Origin: Oceaniglobus ichthyenteri
GTDB taxonomy: Bacteria > Pseudomonadota > Alphaproteobacteria > Rhodobacterales > Rhodobacteraceae
Length of the DNA: 64,000 nt
Reading direction: 5' to 3'
Assembly (NCBI RefSeq): GCF_003057885.1
Contig: NZ_QAGK01000003.1
Span: 186,001-250,000, forward strand
Position 1 is the stretch's first letter, and the number at the start of each line of letters is the position of its first letter. Below are positions 1-7,919 of the stretch, piece by piece. The notes under the pieces were generated by a model. It was not told the DNA's origin. It did not search any database and saw only the letters and a list, made by a program, of their open reading frames with translations. The position numbers and the translations under genes are program-made.

Positions 1-254
1 TTAGAGAGTTTTTCGGGCTCAACACCTGTCACACCGCCGCGATCGGCGACCATTTGCGCCATCGCGTCCAGTGCCGGCCGCTCCAGCACGATGAACCGCC
101 AGGGCTCCAGTTTGCCATGATCCGGGGTGCGCGCCGCCGCGGTCAGCAGCGGATGCAGCGCGTCGCGGTCAGGGGCGGGCAGGCACAGCGTGCGCCATGG
201 GCGCGACCGGCGGGTGAGCAGAAATTCAAGGGCGGCAGGGTTTGGTGTGGGCAT
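1..254 (-). CDS. Nitroreductase family protein (N-terminal part, cut by window edge)
   Basis: The reverse-strand frame opens at ATG 254-252 and stays open to base 1, so only the first 84 residues are visible and the C-terminal half lies outside the window. LLTRRSRPW (residues 12-20) and RTPDHGKLEPWRF (42-54) match the FMN-binding N-terminal signature of small YdjA-type NAD(P)H nitroreductases, soluble flavoenzymes that usually act as dimers on nitro compounds or quinones. The physiological substrate cannot be inferred. It is followed upstream, on the same strand, by a small uncharacterised gene at 318-551. Confidence 0.8.
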   Translation of the reverse strand, partial: MPTPNPAALEFLLTRRSRPWRTLCLPAPDRDALHPLLTAAARTPDHGKLEPWRFIVLERPALDAMAQMVADRGGVTGVEPEKLS

Positions 255-317
255 GGCGGGCCTTTATGCTTGTTTCCCTGTTATGTCGGGGTCCGGGCGC
301 GCGGGGTCAAGACGATC

Positions 318-551
318 CTAGGGTTTTGGCCGCTGATAGGCCCCTTCGGGCAGGTTAAGTGCGGCGGCGATGTCTTTTACCTGGGCCAGTGACAGAGTGA
401 TTTTCTGTATCCGGTCGCTTTGCGGATCAAGCTGTTCCAGGGTCACGCAATCGTCAAAGGCGTTGATGGTCACGTCTTCGCAACGATGGGCGGCGGCATC
501 ATCGATGAGGGTGATCACCGTGGCGTCAAATTCATGCTCAATGGTAAACAT
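318..551 (-). CDS. Small uncharacterised acidic protein (77 aa)
   Basis: An open frame of 77 codons from ATG 551-549; a GTG two codons further upstream (557) is an alternative start. I do not recognise a named domain. The protein is acidic, has no signal peptide or membrane segment, starts with FTIEHEFDATVITLIDD, carries two cysteines, and ends in a proline-rich tail. It looks like one of the short cytoplasmic proteins conserved in Rhodobacteraceae, but that is an impression. It sits on the same strand as the partial nitroreductase and back to back with the M48 lipoprotein gene. Confidence 0.55.
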   Translation of the reverse strand: MFTIEHEFDATVITLIDDAAAHRCEDVTINAFDDCVTLEQLDPQSDRIQKITLSLAQVKDIAAALNLPEGAYQRPKP

Positions 552-680
552 ACCCACAGCTTAGGGGCAGGGCGCAGGTTTGACTAGGCCCGTTGGGGCC
601 GCCGGTGCATGGAATAAATAAGCGGTGCCAAACACATATGCGCGAGGTGGCGAAAGACCGGCAAAAAAGCCCGCGCCACG

Positions 681-700
681 ACTGGTCGTCACAGACCAGT
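681..700. other. Inverted repeat upstream of the M48 peptidase gene
   Basis: ACTGGTC (681-687) and GACCAGT (694-700) form a perfect 7-bp inverted repeat around a 6-base spacer, 34 bases before the start codon at 734. It could be a protein-binding site or a hairpin in the 5' leader; no U-tract follows, so it is not an obvious terminator. Confidence 0.4.
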
Positions 701-733
701 GGGGTATTGTGGCACCAAACAGGAGGGCGCGGC

Positions 734-1432
734 ATGCGGGCGATTTGGGTGGCAGTGGTGATGTTTGGTCTGGCCGGTTGTGCGGTGGCGCCGCCCATCG
801 CGGCCCCGATTGCCCCGCCCCCCGCCGCCCCCTATCAAAGCGGCAAGATGGCGGCGCGCAATTTCATTTCGGTGGTCGAAACGGTTGAGCCGGTGGCCGA
901 ACGTGAATGTCGCGCCCGCACCACAGGGGTGAATTGCGATTTTCAGATCGTGGTGGATGATCGCCGCGAACTGCCACCCAACGCATTTCAGACCGTGGAT
1001 GAGAAAGGCCGCCCGATTGTGGGCTTTACACTGGCGTTGATCGCCGAGGCGCGCAATACCGATGAATTGGCGTTTATCCTGGGCCATGAGGCGGCGCATC
1101 ACATCGCGGGCCATCTCCCTAAGGCCCGGCAATCGGCGATGAGCGGTGCAATTCTGGCGGGTGTCTTGGTGACAATCGGCGGCGGTGATGCCACCAGCGT
1201 GCGCGAGGCGCAAAACATCGGTGCCACCCTTGCCGCGCGCCGCTTTTCCAAGGATTTCGAACTTGAGGCCGACGCGCTGGGCACGATAATCGCGGCGCGG
1301 GCGGGGTATGATCCGGTGCGCGGGGCCGAATATTTCACCCGCTCACCCGATCCGGGCAACCGGTTTTTGGGCACACACCCACCCAACGCCCAACGCATCG
1401 CAACCGTGCGCCGGGTCGCCGCAGGGCTTTAA
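734..1432 (+). CDS. M48 family metallopeptidase, lipoprotein
   Basis: A 232-residue protein that starts with a lipoprotein signal (MRAIWVAVVMFGLAGCA; lipobox LAGC, Cys16), followed by a proline/alanine-rich linker. Its HEAAH zinc motif lies at residues 118-122, and the downstream ELEAD motif (176-180) provides the third zinc ligand typical of M48 peptidases. It should be anchored in the outer or inner membrane facing the periplasm, probably in protein quality control, like short LoiP/YcaL-type proteins. The start at 734 was chosen because it follows a good GGAGGG ribosome site and gives an exact lipoprotein leader; the frame is open further upstream to 593. The stop overlaps the convergent mutarotase gene by 4 bases. 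Confidence 0.85.
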   Translation: MRAIWVAVVMFGLAGCAVAPPIAAPIAPPPAAPYQSGKMAARNFISVVETVEPVAERECRARTTGVNCDFQIVVDDRRELPPNAFQTVDEKGRPIVGFTLALIAEARNTDELAFILGHEAAHHIAGHLPKARQSAMSGAILAGVLVTIGGGDATSVREAQNIGATLAARRFSKDFELEADALGTIIAARAGYDPVRGAEYFTRSPDPGNRFLGTHPPNAQRIATVRRVAAGL

Positions 1433-1863
1433 TCGGGAGCGACCACGCCCTTTTTCAGGATGATATTGCCATACAGCCGGGTTTCACCGGTTTGCACGAT
1501 GGCAAAGGCGGTTTTTGCCCGCTCATAAAACGCGAACCGTTCCAGTTTGCCCAAGGTCACCGGATTGTCGGCGGTTTGGGTAACGATGGATTGAAACTCG
1601 GTCACGACCGGCGGTGTTGCATCGGGGTTATCGACCACCTGCATCACCAGAGCCGGATCGGGCACAAAACTGTCAAGTGGCATGATGGCAAGGATGGCGG
1701 ACAAAACATCGGTGGCGCTGATTCCGTCCAACCGGTGACAGCGCTGGCCCATTGCCGTGCCGGGAAAGTTTGCATCGACAATGACAATATCATCACCATG
1801 GCCCATGGCGCGCAGGGTCCACAACAGATCGGGTGACAGGATGGCGGGGATGTTACGCAGCAT
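1429..1863 (-). CDS. RbsD/FucU family sugar mutarotase
   Basis: A 144-residue protein matching the usual length of the RbsD/FucU family, which interconverts alpha and beta anomers of sugars such as L-fucose or D-ribose. The conserved active-site histidine is His22 in AMGHGDDIV, and the C-terminal YGNIILKKG is the family's other signature. The spacing and sequence look more FucU-like than RbsD-like, so L-fucose or a related 6-deoxy or aldohexose is the better guess. It lies 40 bases downstream of the GntR gene on the same strand and probably shares its transcript. This places it in the catabolic locus that continues in the opposite direction from 2705. Confidence 0.85.
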   Translation of the reverse strand: MLRNIPAILSPDLLWTLRAMGHGDDIVIVDANFPGTAMGQRCHRLDGISATDVLSAILAIMPLDSFVPDPALVMQVVDNPDATPPVVTEFQSIVTQTADNPVTLGKLERFAFYERAKTAFAIVQTGETRLYGNIILKKGVVAPD

Positions 1864-1903
1864 GGGGAATCCTTTGGTTTGAGCGGTTGTTCTGACGTAT
1901 ATG

Positions 1904-2602
1904 TTATATCGGGCGAAAATAATCGGGGTGTTGGCGTTTCAGTGGCACAATCCGTTCGATCAACTGGCGCAGATGCAGCGATGTTGCCGCGCGCGCCTCT
2001 TCGGGGTTTTGGGCGCGGATCGCATCCAGAATTGCGTGATGTTCGGTCAGTGCTTCGGCGGGGCGGCCCTGTTCGGGCAACAACAACATCCGCGCGCGGC
2101 GCAGTTGCAGTGAAATTTGCCCGGCAGCGGCCACCACCTTGGGAAATCCGGTAAATCCCAGGATCAATTCGTGAAAGTCCACATCGGCGTCAAAGAATCC
2201 CTGAAAATCTTCGTCTTCGATCAACAGCGATTGCAGGCGCAGGTTGCGCGCCAGAACGATCAGGTGGTCGTCGGTGCGTTCTTGTGCCACTTTTGCGGCG
2301 GCGGCTGTTTCGATCGCTTCGCGCAAAAAACATTCCTCGCGCAGTTCGGCGAGCGAAAATTGCGAGACCCGCGTCGCCGATTGCGGGATGATTTCAACCA
2401 ATCCATCCGATGCCAATCGCCCCAATGCCTCGGCCACGGGCGAACGGGATACGCCCAGCTGTTCGCACAGCGCCCCTTTGCGCAGAACGGTGCCGGGCGC
2501 AAAAGTCATATCCAGAATGCCATTGCGCAGGGCGGTATACACCCGCTGGCCCAAAGGCCCCTCAAGTCCGTCAATCGCAAGGTTCAAGGTGGGCTTGGGC
2601 AT
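1904..2602 (-). CDS. GntR family (FadR/FCD subfamily) transcriptional regulator
   Basis: A 232-residue regulator. The winged HTH covers about residues 10-75, including GVSRSPVAEALGRLASDGL, and an FCD-type all-helical effector domain follows, with FHELILGFTG and EHHAILDAI supplying the usual Asp/His metal-binding positions. FCD regulators commonly sense sugar acids or other carboxylates, which fits control of the aldonate/sugar locus. The start at 2602 gives the standard MPKP-type short N-terminus; the same frame is open further into the divergent gene, but that part is only antisense sequence. A near-perfect palindrome just upstream (2615-2632) is the likely operator for both itself and the divergent UxaA-ABC operon. 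Confidence 0.92.
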   Translation of the reverse strand: MPKPTLNLAIDGLEGPLGQRVYTALRNGILDMTFAPGTVLRKGALCEQLGVSRSPVAEALGRLASDGLVEIIPQSATRVSQFSLAELREECFLREAIETAAAAKVAQERTDDHLIVLARNLRLQSLLIEDEDFQGFFDADVDFHELILGFTGFPKVVAAAGQISLQLRRARMLLLPEQGRPAEALTEHHAILDAIRAQNPEEARAATSLHLRQLIERIVPLKRQHPDYFRPI

Positions 2603-2614
2603 TTCTGATCCTTC

Positions 2615-2632
2615 CAACTGACATGTTAGTTG
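2615..2632. promoter_or_regulatory. Candidate GntR operator palindrome
   Basis: CAACTGACATGTTAGTTG is symmetric at 16 of 18 positions. It lies 12 bases upstream of the GntR start and in the divergent region leading to the dehydratase at 2705. A second, wider inverted pair, TGACA (2631-2635) and TGTCA (2645-2649), overlaps its edge. Position and symmetry suggest autoregulation plus control of the divergent catabolic operon; this is inference, not shown directly. Confidence 0.6.
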
Positions 2633-2704
2633 ACAGGTGGAGCGTGTCAATCTAATCCAATGTGTAACACAGGCCCGATCCGGGCCAAGGGGGGAGCAGG
2701 ATCG

Positions 2705-4228
2705 ATGGACGTAAAAACCCGCACGCTGCGTTTGCATCCGCAAGACAACGTCGCAATCGCGCTGGCCGATCTTTCGGCGGGCGAATCCATTGGCGATTCG
2801 GGCGATACCCTGTTGCAATCGGTCAAACAGGGCCACAAGATTGCCGTTGCACCGATCAAGGCCGGGCAGAACGTGCTGCGCTATGGGCAGACGATTGGTC
2901 AGGCGACCCGCGATATTGCACCGGGCGAACATGTGCATGTGCAAAACCTTGGCATGGGCGAACATACCCGCGATTACGCCCATGCAAGCGAGGCTGTGGC
3001 GCTGAGCCCCGCCACCGAAGAACGTACATTCAACGGCTATCACCGCGCCGATGGGCGGGTGGGAACGCGCAATTATCTGGGCATTCTCACCTCGGTCAAC
3101 TGTTCCGGGTCGGTGGCGAAATTCATTGCCGAAGCGGCAGAGAAATCCGGCCTTTTGGATGATTTTCCCAATATCGATGGCATCGTGCCAATCACCCATG
3201 GCACAGGCTGTGGCATGTCGGGCGAAAATGAAGGCTACGATACCCTGTTTCGCACCCTGTCGGGCTATGCCCAGCACCCCAATTTCGGCGGTATCCTGTT
3301 GATCGGGCTGGGGTGTGAAGTGATGCAGGTGTCGGCCCTTGTTGGTGGTCGGCCGATCCGTGCCGATGGCGCGCTGCGCTATATGACCATTCAACACGAA
3401 GGCGGCACCCGCAAGACCATTGAAAAAGGTCTGATCGAATTGCGCGGCATTGCAGAACTGGCCAACACTGCCACCCGCAAACCGGCGCCGGTGTCGGAAT
3501 TGATGGTGGGGATGCAATGTGGCGGCTCTGATGGATATTCCGGCATCACCGCCAACCCGGCCCTTGGCGTGGCATCGGATTTGGTGGTGCGCCATGGCGG
3601 CACGACGATCCTGTCGGAAACATCCGAAATCTACGGGGCCGAACATCTTTTGACCCGGCGCGCGGTATCGGCCGAAGTGGGCGAAAAACTGATCGCGCGC
3701 GTGCGCTGGTGGGAGGATTACACCGCCCGCAATCTGGGCGAAATGGACAATAACCCAAGCCCCGGCAACAAACGCGGCGGGCTGACCACGATTTTGGAAA
3801 AATCACTGGGGGCCGTGGCCAAAAGCGGCAGCGCGCCGTTAAGCGACGTGTTTTTGTTTGCTGAGAAAATCGACACCAAAGGCTTTGTTTTTATGGACAG
3901 TCCGGGGTTTGACCCCTGTTCCGTGACCGGGCAAATCGCATCGGGCGCGAACCTGATCGTGTTCACCACCGGGCGCGGATCGGTGTCGGGGTATATGCCG
4001 ACGCCGGGCATCAAAATCGCCACCAATTCCGAAATGTACCGCCGCCTGTCCGATGATATGGATATCAACTGTGGCGACATCATCAGCGACGGTGTGCCGT
4101 TAAATGACAAGGGGCGCGAGATTTTCGAAATGTTCATCCGCGTTGCATCAGGCGAGGAAACCAAAAGCGAAGAACTGGGATTTGGCGGCGTTGAATTTGT
4201 GCCTTGGCAGATCGGCGCGGTGATGTGA
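2705..4228 (+). CDS. UxaA-family sugar-acid dehydratase (altronate/galactarate type)
   Basis: A 507-residue protein with the two-part UxaA/GarD architecture: an N-terminal SAF-like domain (about residues 5-85) joined to the large C-terminal domain. Conserved features include NYLGILTSVNCSGS (Cys133), HGTGCG (Cys169), QCGGSDGYSGITANPA and NNPSPGNKRGG. The family removes water from aldonates or aldarates (altronate, galactarate) to give 2-keto-3-deoxy acids, using a metal at the active site. The neighbouring FucU-like mutarotase and FAH hydrolase suggest the substrate may instead be a 6-deoxy aldonate such as L-fuconate, but no residue decides this. The start at 2705 follows GGGGGGAGCAGG; the frame is open upstream to 2630. 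Confidence 0.9.
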   Translation: MDVKTRTLRLHPQDNVAIALADLSAGESIGDSGDTLLQSVKQGHKIAVAPIKAGQNVLRYGQTIGQATRDIAPGEHVHVQNLGMGEHTRDYAHASEAVALSPATEERTFNGYHRADGRVGTRNYLGILTSVNCSGSVAKFIAEAAEKSGLLDDFPNIDGIVPITHGTGCGMSGENEGYDTLFRTLSGYAQHPNFGGILLIGLGCEVMQVSALVGGRPIRADGALRYMTIQHEGGTRKTIEKGLIELRGIAELANTATRKPAPVSELMVGMQCGGSDGYSGITANPALGVASDLVVRHGGTTILSETSEIYGAEHLLTRRAVSAEVGEKLIARVRWWEDYTARNLGEMDNNPSPGNKRGGLTTILEKSLGAVAKSGSAPLSDVFLFAEKIDTKGFVFMDSPGFDPCSVTGQIASGANLIVFTTGRGSVSGYMPTPGIKIATNSEMYRRLSDDMDINCGDIISDGVPLNDKGREIFEMFIRVASGEETKSEELGFGGVEFVPWQIGAVM

Positions 4229-4248
4229 CCATTGCATATGGAAAACCC

Positions 4249-4265
4249 GCGCCGGACACCGGCGC
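4249..4265 (+). other. Intercistronic hairpin between dehydratase and ABC ATPase
   Basis: GCGCCGG and CCGGCGC (7 bp, perfect) enclose a three-base loop in the 77-base gap between the dehydratase stop and the ATPase start. There is no U-tract, so it more likely protects or partially attenuates the message than ends it. Confidence 0.5.
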
Positions 4266-4305
4266 AATCTGAACCGCTGATCACAGTTTGGGAGGGCTGT
4301 CTGAC

Positions 4306-5832
4306 ATGACTTTTCTGGTCGAAATGAAAGGGATCGAAAAACGCTTTCCCGGCGTTCACGCGCTAAAGGGTGTGCAATTCGATCTGAAACCTGGCGAAGT
4401 TCACGCCCTGATGGGGGAAAACGGCGCCGGCAAATCGACCCTGATGAAAATCATGTCGGGCATTTATACCCCCGATGGCGGTGAGATGTTTGTTGATGGC
4501 AAGCCCGCCAATCCCGACAGCCCCCGCGCGGCACAGGAATTGGGCATTGGCATCATTCATCAGGAACTGAGCCTGATGAACGATCTGACGGCGGCGCAAA
4601 ACGTGTTGATCGGGCGCGAACCCCGGCGCAGCTTTGGCCGGTTGGATGAGGCGGCATTGAACGCGCAAACGGCGGAAATTTTTGCCTCGCTCAATCTGGC
4701 GATGGATCCGCGCGTACAGGTCAGCACCCAAACCATTGCCCGCCAACAGCTGATCGAAATTGCCAAGGCCTTGTCGTACAAACCGCGCGTGTTGATCATG
4801 GATGAACCCACGGCGGCCCTGAACGACACGGAAATTTCCGAACTGTTCAAAGTGATTGAAATGCTCAAGGCCGATGGCGTTGGCATTGTCTATATCAGTC
4901 ACCGGATGGATGAAATCAAACGCATCGCCGATCGTGTGACCATCCTGCGTGATGGGGCCTATATTGATACGCTCGATGCCGCCGACACGCCGCTGTCGAA
5001 AATCATTCAACTGATGGTGGGCCGTGAGGTGACGCAAAGCGCGCCGGTTATTCCTGACCTGTCGCAAAGCCCCGTCGCCCTTGAGGTGCGCAACCTGTCG
5101 CGGGGCAAAGACGTGCGTGATGTCAGTTTTGATGTGCGCAAGGGCGAAATTCTGGGCTTTGCCGGGTTGATGGGGGCCGGGCGCACCGAAGTGGCGCGCA
5201 TCATCTTTGGCGCTGATCCCCGCGATGCCGGCGAAATCCTGGTGGGTGGTCAGCCGGTGAATATCCGCACCCCCCACGCCGCGGTTGAGGCGGGCATCGG
5301 ATACCTGTCGGAAGATCGCAAACATTTTGGCCTGGCCGTGGATATGACCGTGCGCGCCAATGTGGCCATGGCCAATCTGGGGCAATTCACCAACCGGATC
5401 GGCGTGTTGGATGAGGCGGCCATGGAAACCACCGCCGTGAAATACATTGATCGCCTCGGCATTCGCACACCGTCGGATATGCAGGATGTGCGCCTTTTGT
5501 CGGGGGGCAATCAGCAAAAGGTGGTAATCGCCAAATGGCTGTTGCGTGATTGCGATGTTTTGATTTTCGATGAACCGACCCGGGGCATCGATGTGGGCGC
5601 GAAATCGGAAATCTATGATCTGCTTGAATCCCTTGCGGCGCAGGGGCGGGCGATTATCGTGATTTCATCGGAATTGCCCGAGGTCATGCGCCTGAGCCAC
5701 CGGATTGCCGTGATGTGCGAAGGCCGGTTGACCGGAATCCTGCCCGGCGGGGCAAAAACCACCCAGGAACAGATCATGGAATTGGCCACCCGGCGCGAAA
5801 GTGCCCTGGTGGATGCAGAGGATGGATTATGA
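4306..5832 (+). CDS. Sugar ABC importer ATP-binding protein (RbsA/MglA type)
   Basis: A 508-residue tandem ATPase of the CUT2 sugar importer family, which energises uptake of monosaccharides through an RbsC-type permease. The first nucleotide-binding domain has a canonical Walker A (GENGAGKST, about 37-45) and Walker B ([10 protein letters not shown]), with the usual weak signature ([14 protein letters not shown]). The second has the degenerate Walker A of this family ([10 protein letters not shown]), a strong LLSGGNQQK signature and an intact LIFDEPTRG Walker B. The start at 4306 sits 9 bases after GGAGGG. Its stop overlaps the permease start by 4 bases (ATGA), so the two are translationally coupled. 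Confidence 0.95.
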   Translation: MTFLVEMKGIEKRFPGVHALKGVQFDLKPGEVHALMGENGAGKSTLMKIMSGIYTPDGGEMFVDGKPANPDSPRAAQELGIGIIHQELSLMNDLTAAQNVLIGREPRRSFGRLDEAALNAQTAEIFASLNLAMDPRVQVSTQTIARQQLIEIAKALSYKPRVLIMDEPTAALNDTEISELFKVIEMLKADGVGIVYISHRMDEIKRIADRVTILRDGAYIDTLDAADTPLSKIIQLMVGREVTQSAPVIPDLSQSPVALEVRNLSRGKDVRDVSFDVRKGEILGFAGLMGAGRTEVARIIFGADPRDAGEILVGGQPVNIRTPHAAVEAGIGYLSEDRKHFGLAVDMTVRANVAMANLGQFTNRIGVLDEAAMETTAVKYIDRLGIRTPSDMQDVRLLSGGNQQKVVIAKWLLRDCDVLIFDEPTRGIDVGAKSEIYDLLESLAAQGRAIIVISSELPEVMRLSHRIAVMCEGRLTGILPGGAKTTQEQIMELATRRESALVDAEDGL

Positions 5833-6836
5833 GCACAGCAGCAGACACCCCACCACCATCGGCCATTGCGCGCATTATCGCGGCGGGCACCCACCAAAGG
5901 GTGTTGGCCTTTGCCAGTTTGGTCGTGCTGCTGATCGGGTTTTCCATCGCCTCGCCGAATTTCATGCAAACCTCGAACATGATTGCGATTTTACAGGCGA
6001 CATCGGTGAACGGCGTGCTGGCGATTGCCGTGACATTGGTGATCATCACCGGCGGCATTGATCTGTCGGTTGGCACGATGATGACGTTTTGCGCGGTGAT
6101 CACCGGCGTCGTTCTGACCTATGCCGGGATGCCTTTGATCTTCGGGGTGGTTGCGGCGCTGGCCACCGGCGCGCTGTGCGGCACCTGTTCGGGCACGTTT
6201 GTGGCGAAAATGAAAATTCCGCCGTTCATTGCGACCTTGGGGATGATGCTGATCCTCAAAGGGCTGAGCCTGGTGATTTCCGGCACACGGCCGATTTATT
6301 TCAACGACACGCCGGGGTTTTCCGAAATCTCACGCGGATCCCTGATTGGTGAGGTTATACCCGCCCTGCCGATCCCCAATGGCGTGCTGATCCTGTTTAT
6401 CGTGGCCGCATTTACCGCCTATATCCTTAACCGCACGGTGTTGGGGCGGTATTGTTTCGCCCTGGGTTCGAACGAGGAATCCGTGCGCCTGTCGGGGGTG
6501 AACACCGACCGCTGGAAAATCGCGATTTATGCGCTGGCCGGGGCGATTGTGGGCATTGCGGGCCTGCTGATCGCCTCGCGTCTGAACTCGGCGCAACCGG
6601 CACTGGGCCTCGGGTACGAGCTTGAGGCGATTGCCGCCGTGGTGATTGGCGGCACGTCTTTGTCGGGCGGGCGCGGGTCGATCCTGGGGTCGTTGATTGG
6701 GGCGCTGATCATGGCGGTGCTGACCAATGGCTTGCGGGTTTTGTCCGTCGCGCAGGAATGGCAAACCGTTGTCACCGGCGCGATCATCATTCTGGCAGTC
6801 TACGCCGATATGATGCGGCGCAAAAACTCAAACTAA
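5829..6836 (+). CDS. Sugar ABC importer permease (RbsC type)
   Basis: A 335-residue hydrophobic protein of the BPD_transp_2 family, with about eight to ten membrane segments beginning near residue 25. Diagnostic strings are [18 protein letters not shown] (about residues 72-89) and the C-terminal [18 protein letters not shown], both hallmarks of RbsC-like permeases. It forms the membrane channel for the importer whose ATPase precedes it and whose binding protein follows. The start at 5829 is set by the ATGA overlap with the ATPase stop; the frame extends further upstream within the ATPase gene, but without support. Confidence 0.95.
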   Translation: MSTAADTPPPSAIARIIAAGTHQRVLAFASLVVLLIGFSIASPNFMQTSNMIAILQATSVNGVLAIAVTLVIITGGIDLSVGTMMTFCAVITGVVLTYAGMPLIFGVVAALATGALCGTCSGTFVAKMKIPPFIATLGMMLILKGLSLVISGTRPIYFNDTPGFSEISRGSLIGEVIPALPIPNGVLILFIVAAFTAYILNRTVLGRYCFALGSNEESVRLSGVNTDRWKIAIYALAGAIVGIAGLLIASRLNSAQPALGLGYELEAIAAVVIGGTSLSGGRGSILGSLIGALIMAVLTNGLRVLSVAQEWQTVVTGAIIILAVYADMMRRKNSN

Positions 6837-6849
6837 ACACAACCAAACC

Positions 6850-6870
6850 CCCGACCGGCAAACGGTCGGG
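6850..6870 (+). other. Intercistronic hairpin before the binding-protein gene
   Basis: CCCGACCG (6850-6857) pairs perfectly with CGGTCGGG (6863-6870) around a 5-base loop. Such hairpins just upstream of binding-protein genes often stabilise that segment of the mRNA so that the periplasmic protein is made in excess. There is no U-tract. Confidence 0.5.
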
Positions 6871-6897
6871 ATCATCGACAACCGAGGAGGAAACCAC

Positions 6898-7848
6898 ATG
6901 TTGTCACGTCGCGTTCTCATTGGCGCTCTCAGCGCCACACTCGCCCTGGGCACGGCCCCCATGGCCCTGGCCCAAGACGGCGAAATCTATATCCCGCTGG
7001 TATCAAAAGGGTTTCAGCACCAGTTTTGGCAGGCCGTAAAAGCAGGCGCCGACAAAGCCGCCGAAGAAGAAGGCGTGCGCATCACATTTGAAGGCCCCGA
7101 CAACGAAACCATGGTCGACCGTCAGATTGATATGTTGGCCGCGGCCCTGGCCAACAATCCTGCCGCGATCGGTTTTGCCGCGCTTGACAGTCAGGCCGCG
7201 ATCCCGCTGTTGCGTCAGGCCAATGAGGCCGGCATCCCGATCATCGCGTTTGATTCGGGCGTCGACAGCGACATTCCCGTCGCCACCGCCACCACCGATA
7301 ACGTTGCCGCCGCCGCATTGGCCGCCGATAAAATGGCCGAAATGATTGGCAGTGAGGGCAAGGTTGCCGTGGTTGCCCATGACCAAACCAGCCGCACAGG
7401 CATTGACCGGCGCGATGGATTCCTGGATCGGATCAAGGCCGAGTATCCGAATATCGAAGTGGTCAGCGTGCAATATGGCGCCGGCGATCAGTTGCAATCG
7501 ACCGAAGTGGCCAAGGCGATCATGACCGCCAATCCCGATCTGGATGGCATGTTCGGCACCAACGAAGGGTCGGCCATCGGCATCGTCAACGCCGTGCGCG
7601 AAATGGGGGCCGAGGGCCTGACCATCATCGGCTATGACTCGGGCAAGGCGCAAACCGACGCGATCCGCGATGGGCTGATGGCGGGTGCGATCACGCAAAA
7701 CCCCGTTGGCATCGGCTATGAAACCGTAAAGGCCGCCGTTGCCGCGATGAATGGCGAAGAATTGCCCGCAATCATCGACACGGGCTTTTTCTATTACGAC
7801 AAATCCAATATCGATGACGCTGAAATTCAGGCAGTTCTTTACGACTGA
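6898..7848 (+). CDS. Periplasmic sugar-binding protein of ABC importer (RbsB-like)
   Basis: A 316-residue protein with a clear Sec signal peptide (MLSRRVLIGALSATLALGTA, cleavage after about Ala25 in MALAQ) and a type-I periplasmic binding fold of the RbsB/LacI-like class. YIPLVSKGFQHQFWQAVKAG marks the first strand and helix, with AFDSGVDSD and IGYDSGKAQTDAI later around the hinge. It captures the sugar in the periplasm and hands it to the permease at 5829. It follows a strong GAGGAGG site and is separated from the permease by a hairpin. A second hairpin downstream, with a T-rich tail, may reduce read-through into the FAH gene. Confidence 0.93.
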   Translation: MLSRRVLIGALSATLALGTAPMALAQDGEIYIPLVSKGFQHQFWQAVKAGADKAAEEEGVRITFEGPDNETMVDRQIDMLAAALANNPAAIGFAALDSQAAIPLLRQANEAGIPIIAFDSGVDSDIPVATATTDNVAAAALAADKMAEMIGSEGKVAVVAHDQTSRTGIDRRDGFLDRIKAEYPNIEVVSVQYGAGDQLQSTEVAKAIMTANPDLDGMFGTNEGSAIGIVNAVREMGAEGLTIIGYDSGKAQTDAIRDGLMAGAITQNPVGIGYETVKAAVAAMNGEELPAIIDTGFFYYDKSNIDDAEIQAVLYD

Positions 7849-7858
7849 TCCTGTTTTC

Positions 7859-7890
7859 ACCACGGTCCGGGGGCACCCCTGGGCTGTGGT
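7859..7890 (+). terminator. Probable terminator or attenuator between binding protein and FAH hydrolase
   Basis: A long GC-rich stem runs from ACCACGG (7859) to GTGGT (7890), with only G-T wobbles interrupting the pairing, and is followed by TTCTTCCTTT. This looks like an intrinsic terminator of moderate strength. The FAH gene starts 30 bases later and may rely on read-through. Confidence 0.55.
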
Positions 7891-7919
7891 TTCTTCCTTT
7901 CCCGATCTTTGAGGATATT

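Noticed and set aside
2603-3646. A 580-codon reverse-strand frame continuing from the GntR gene into the dehydratase region
   Set aside because: Only the part up to 2602 matches a protein family; the rest is antisense to the UxaA gene and runs through the operator. High GC keeps such frames open.
4363-5517. A 384-codon open frame antisense to the importer ATPase
   Set aside because: It mirrors an unmistakable ABC ATPase, has no family resemblance and is rich in His, Arg and Gln, as expected of shadow frames.
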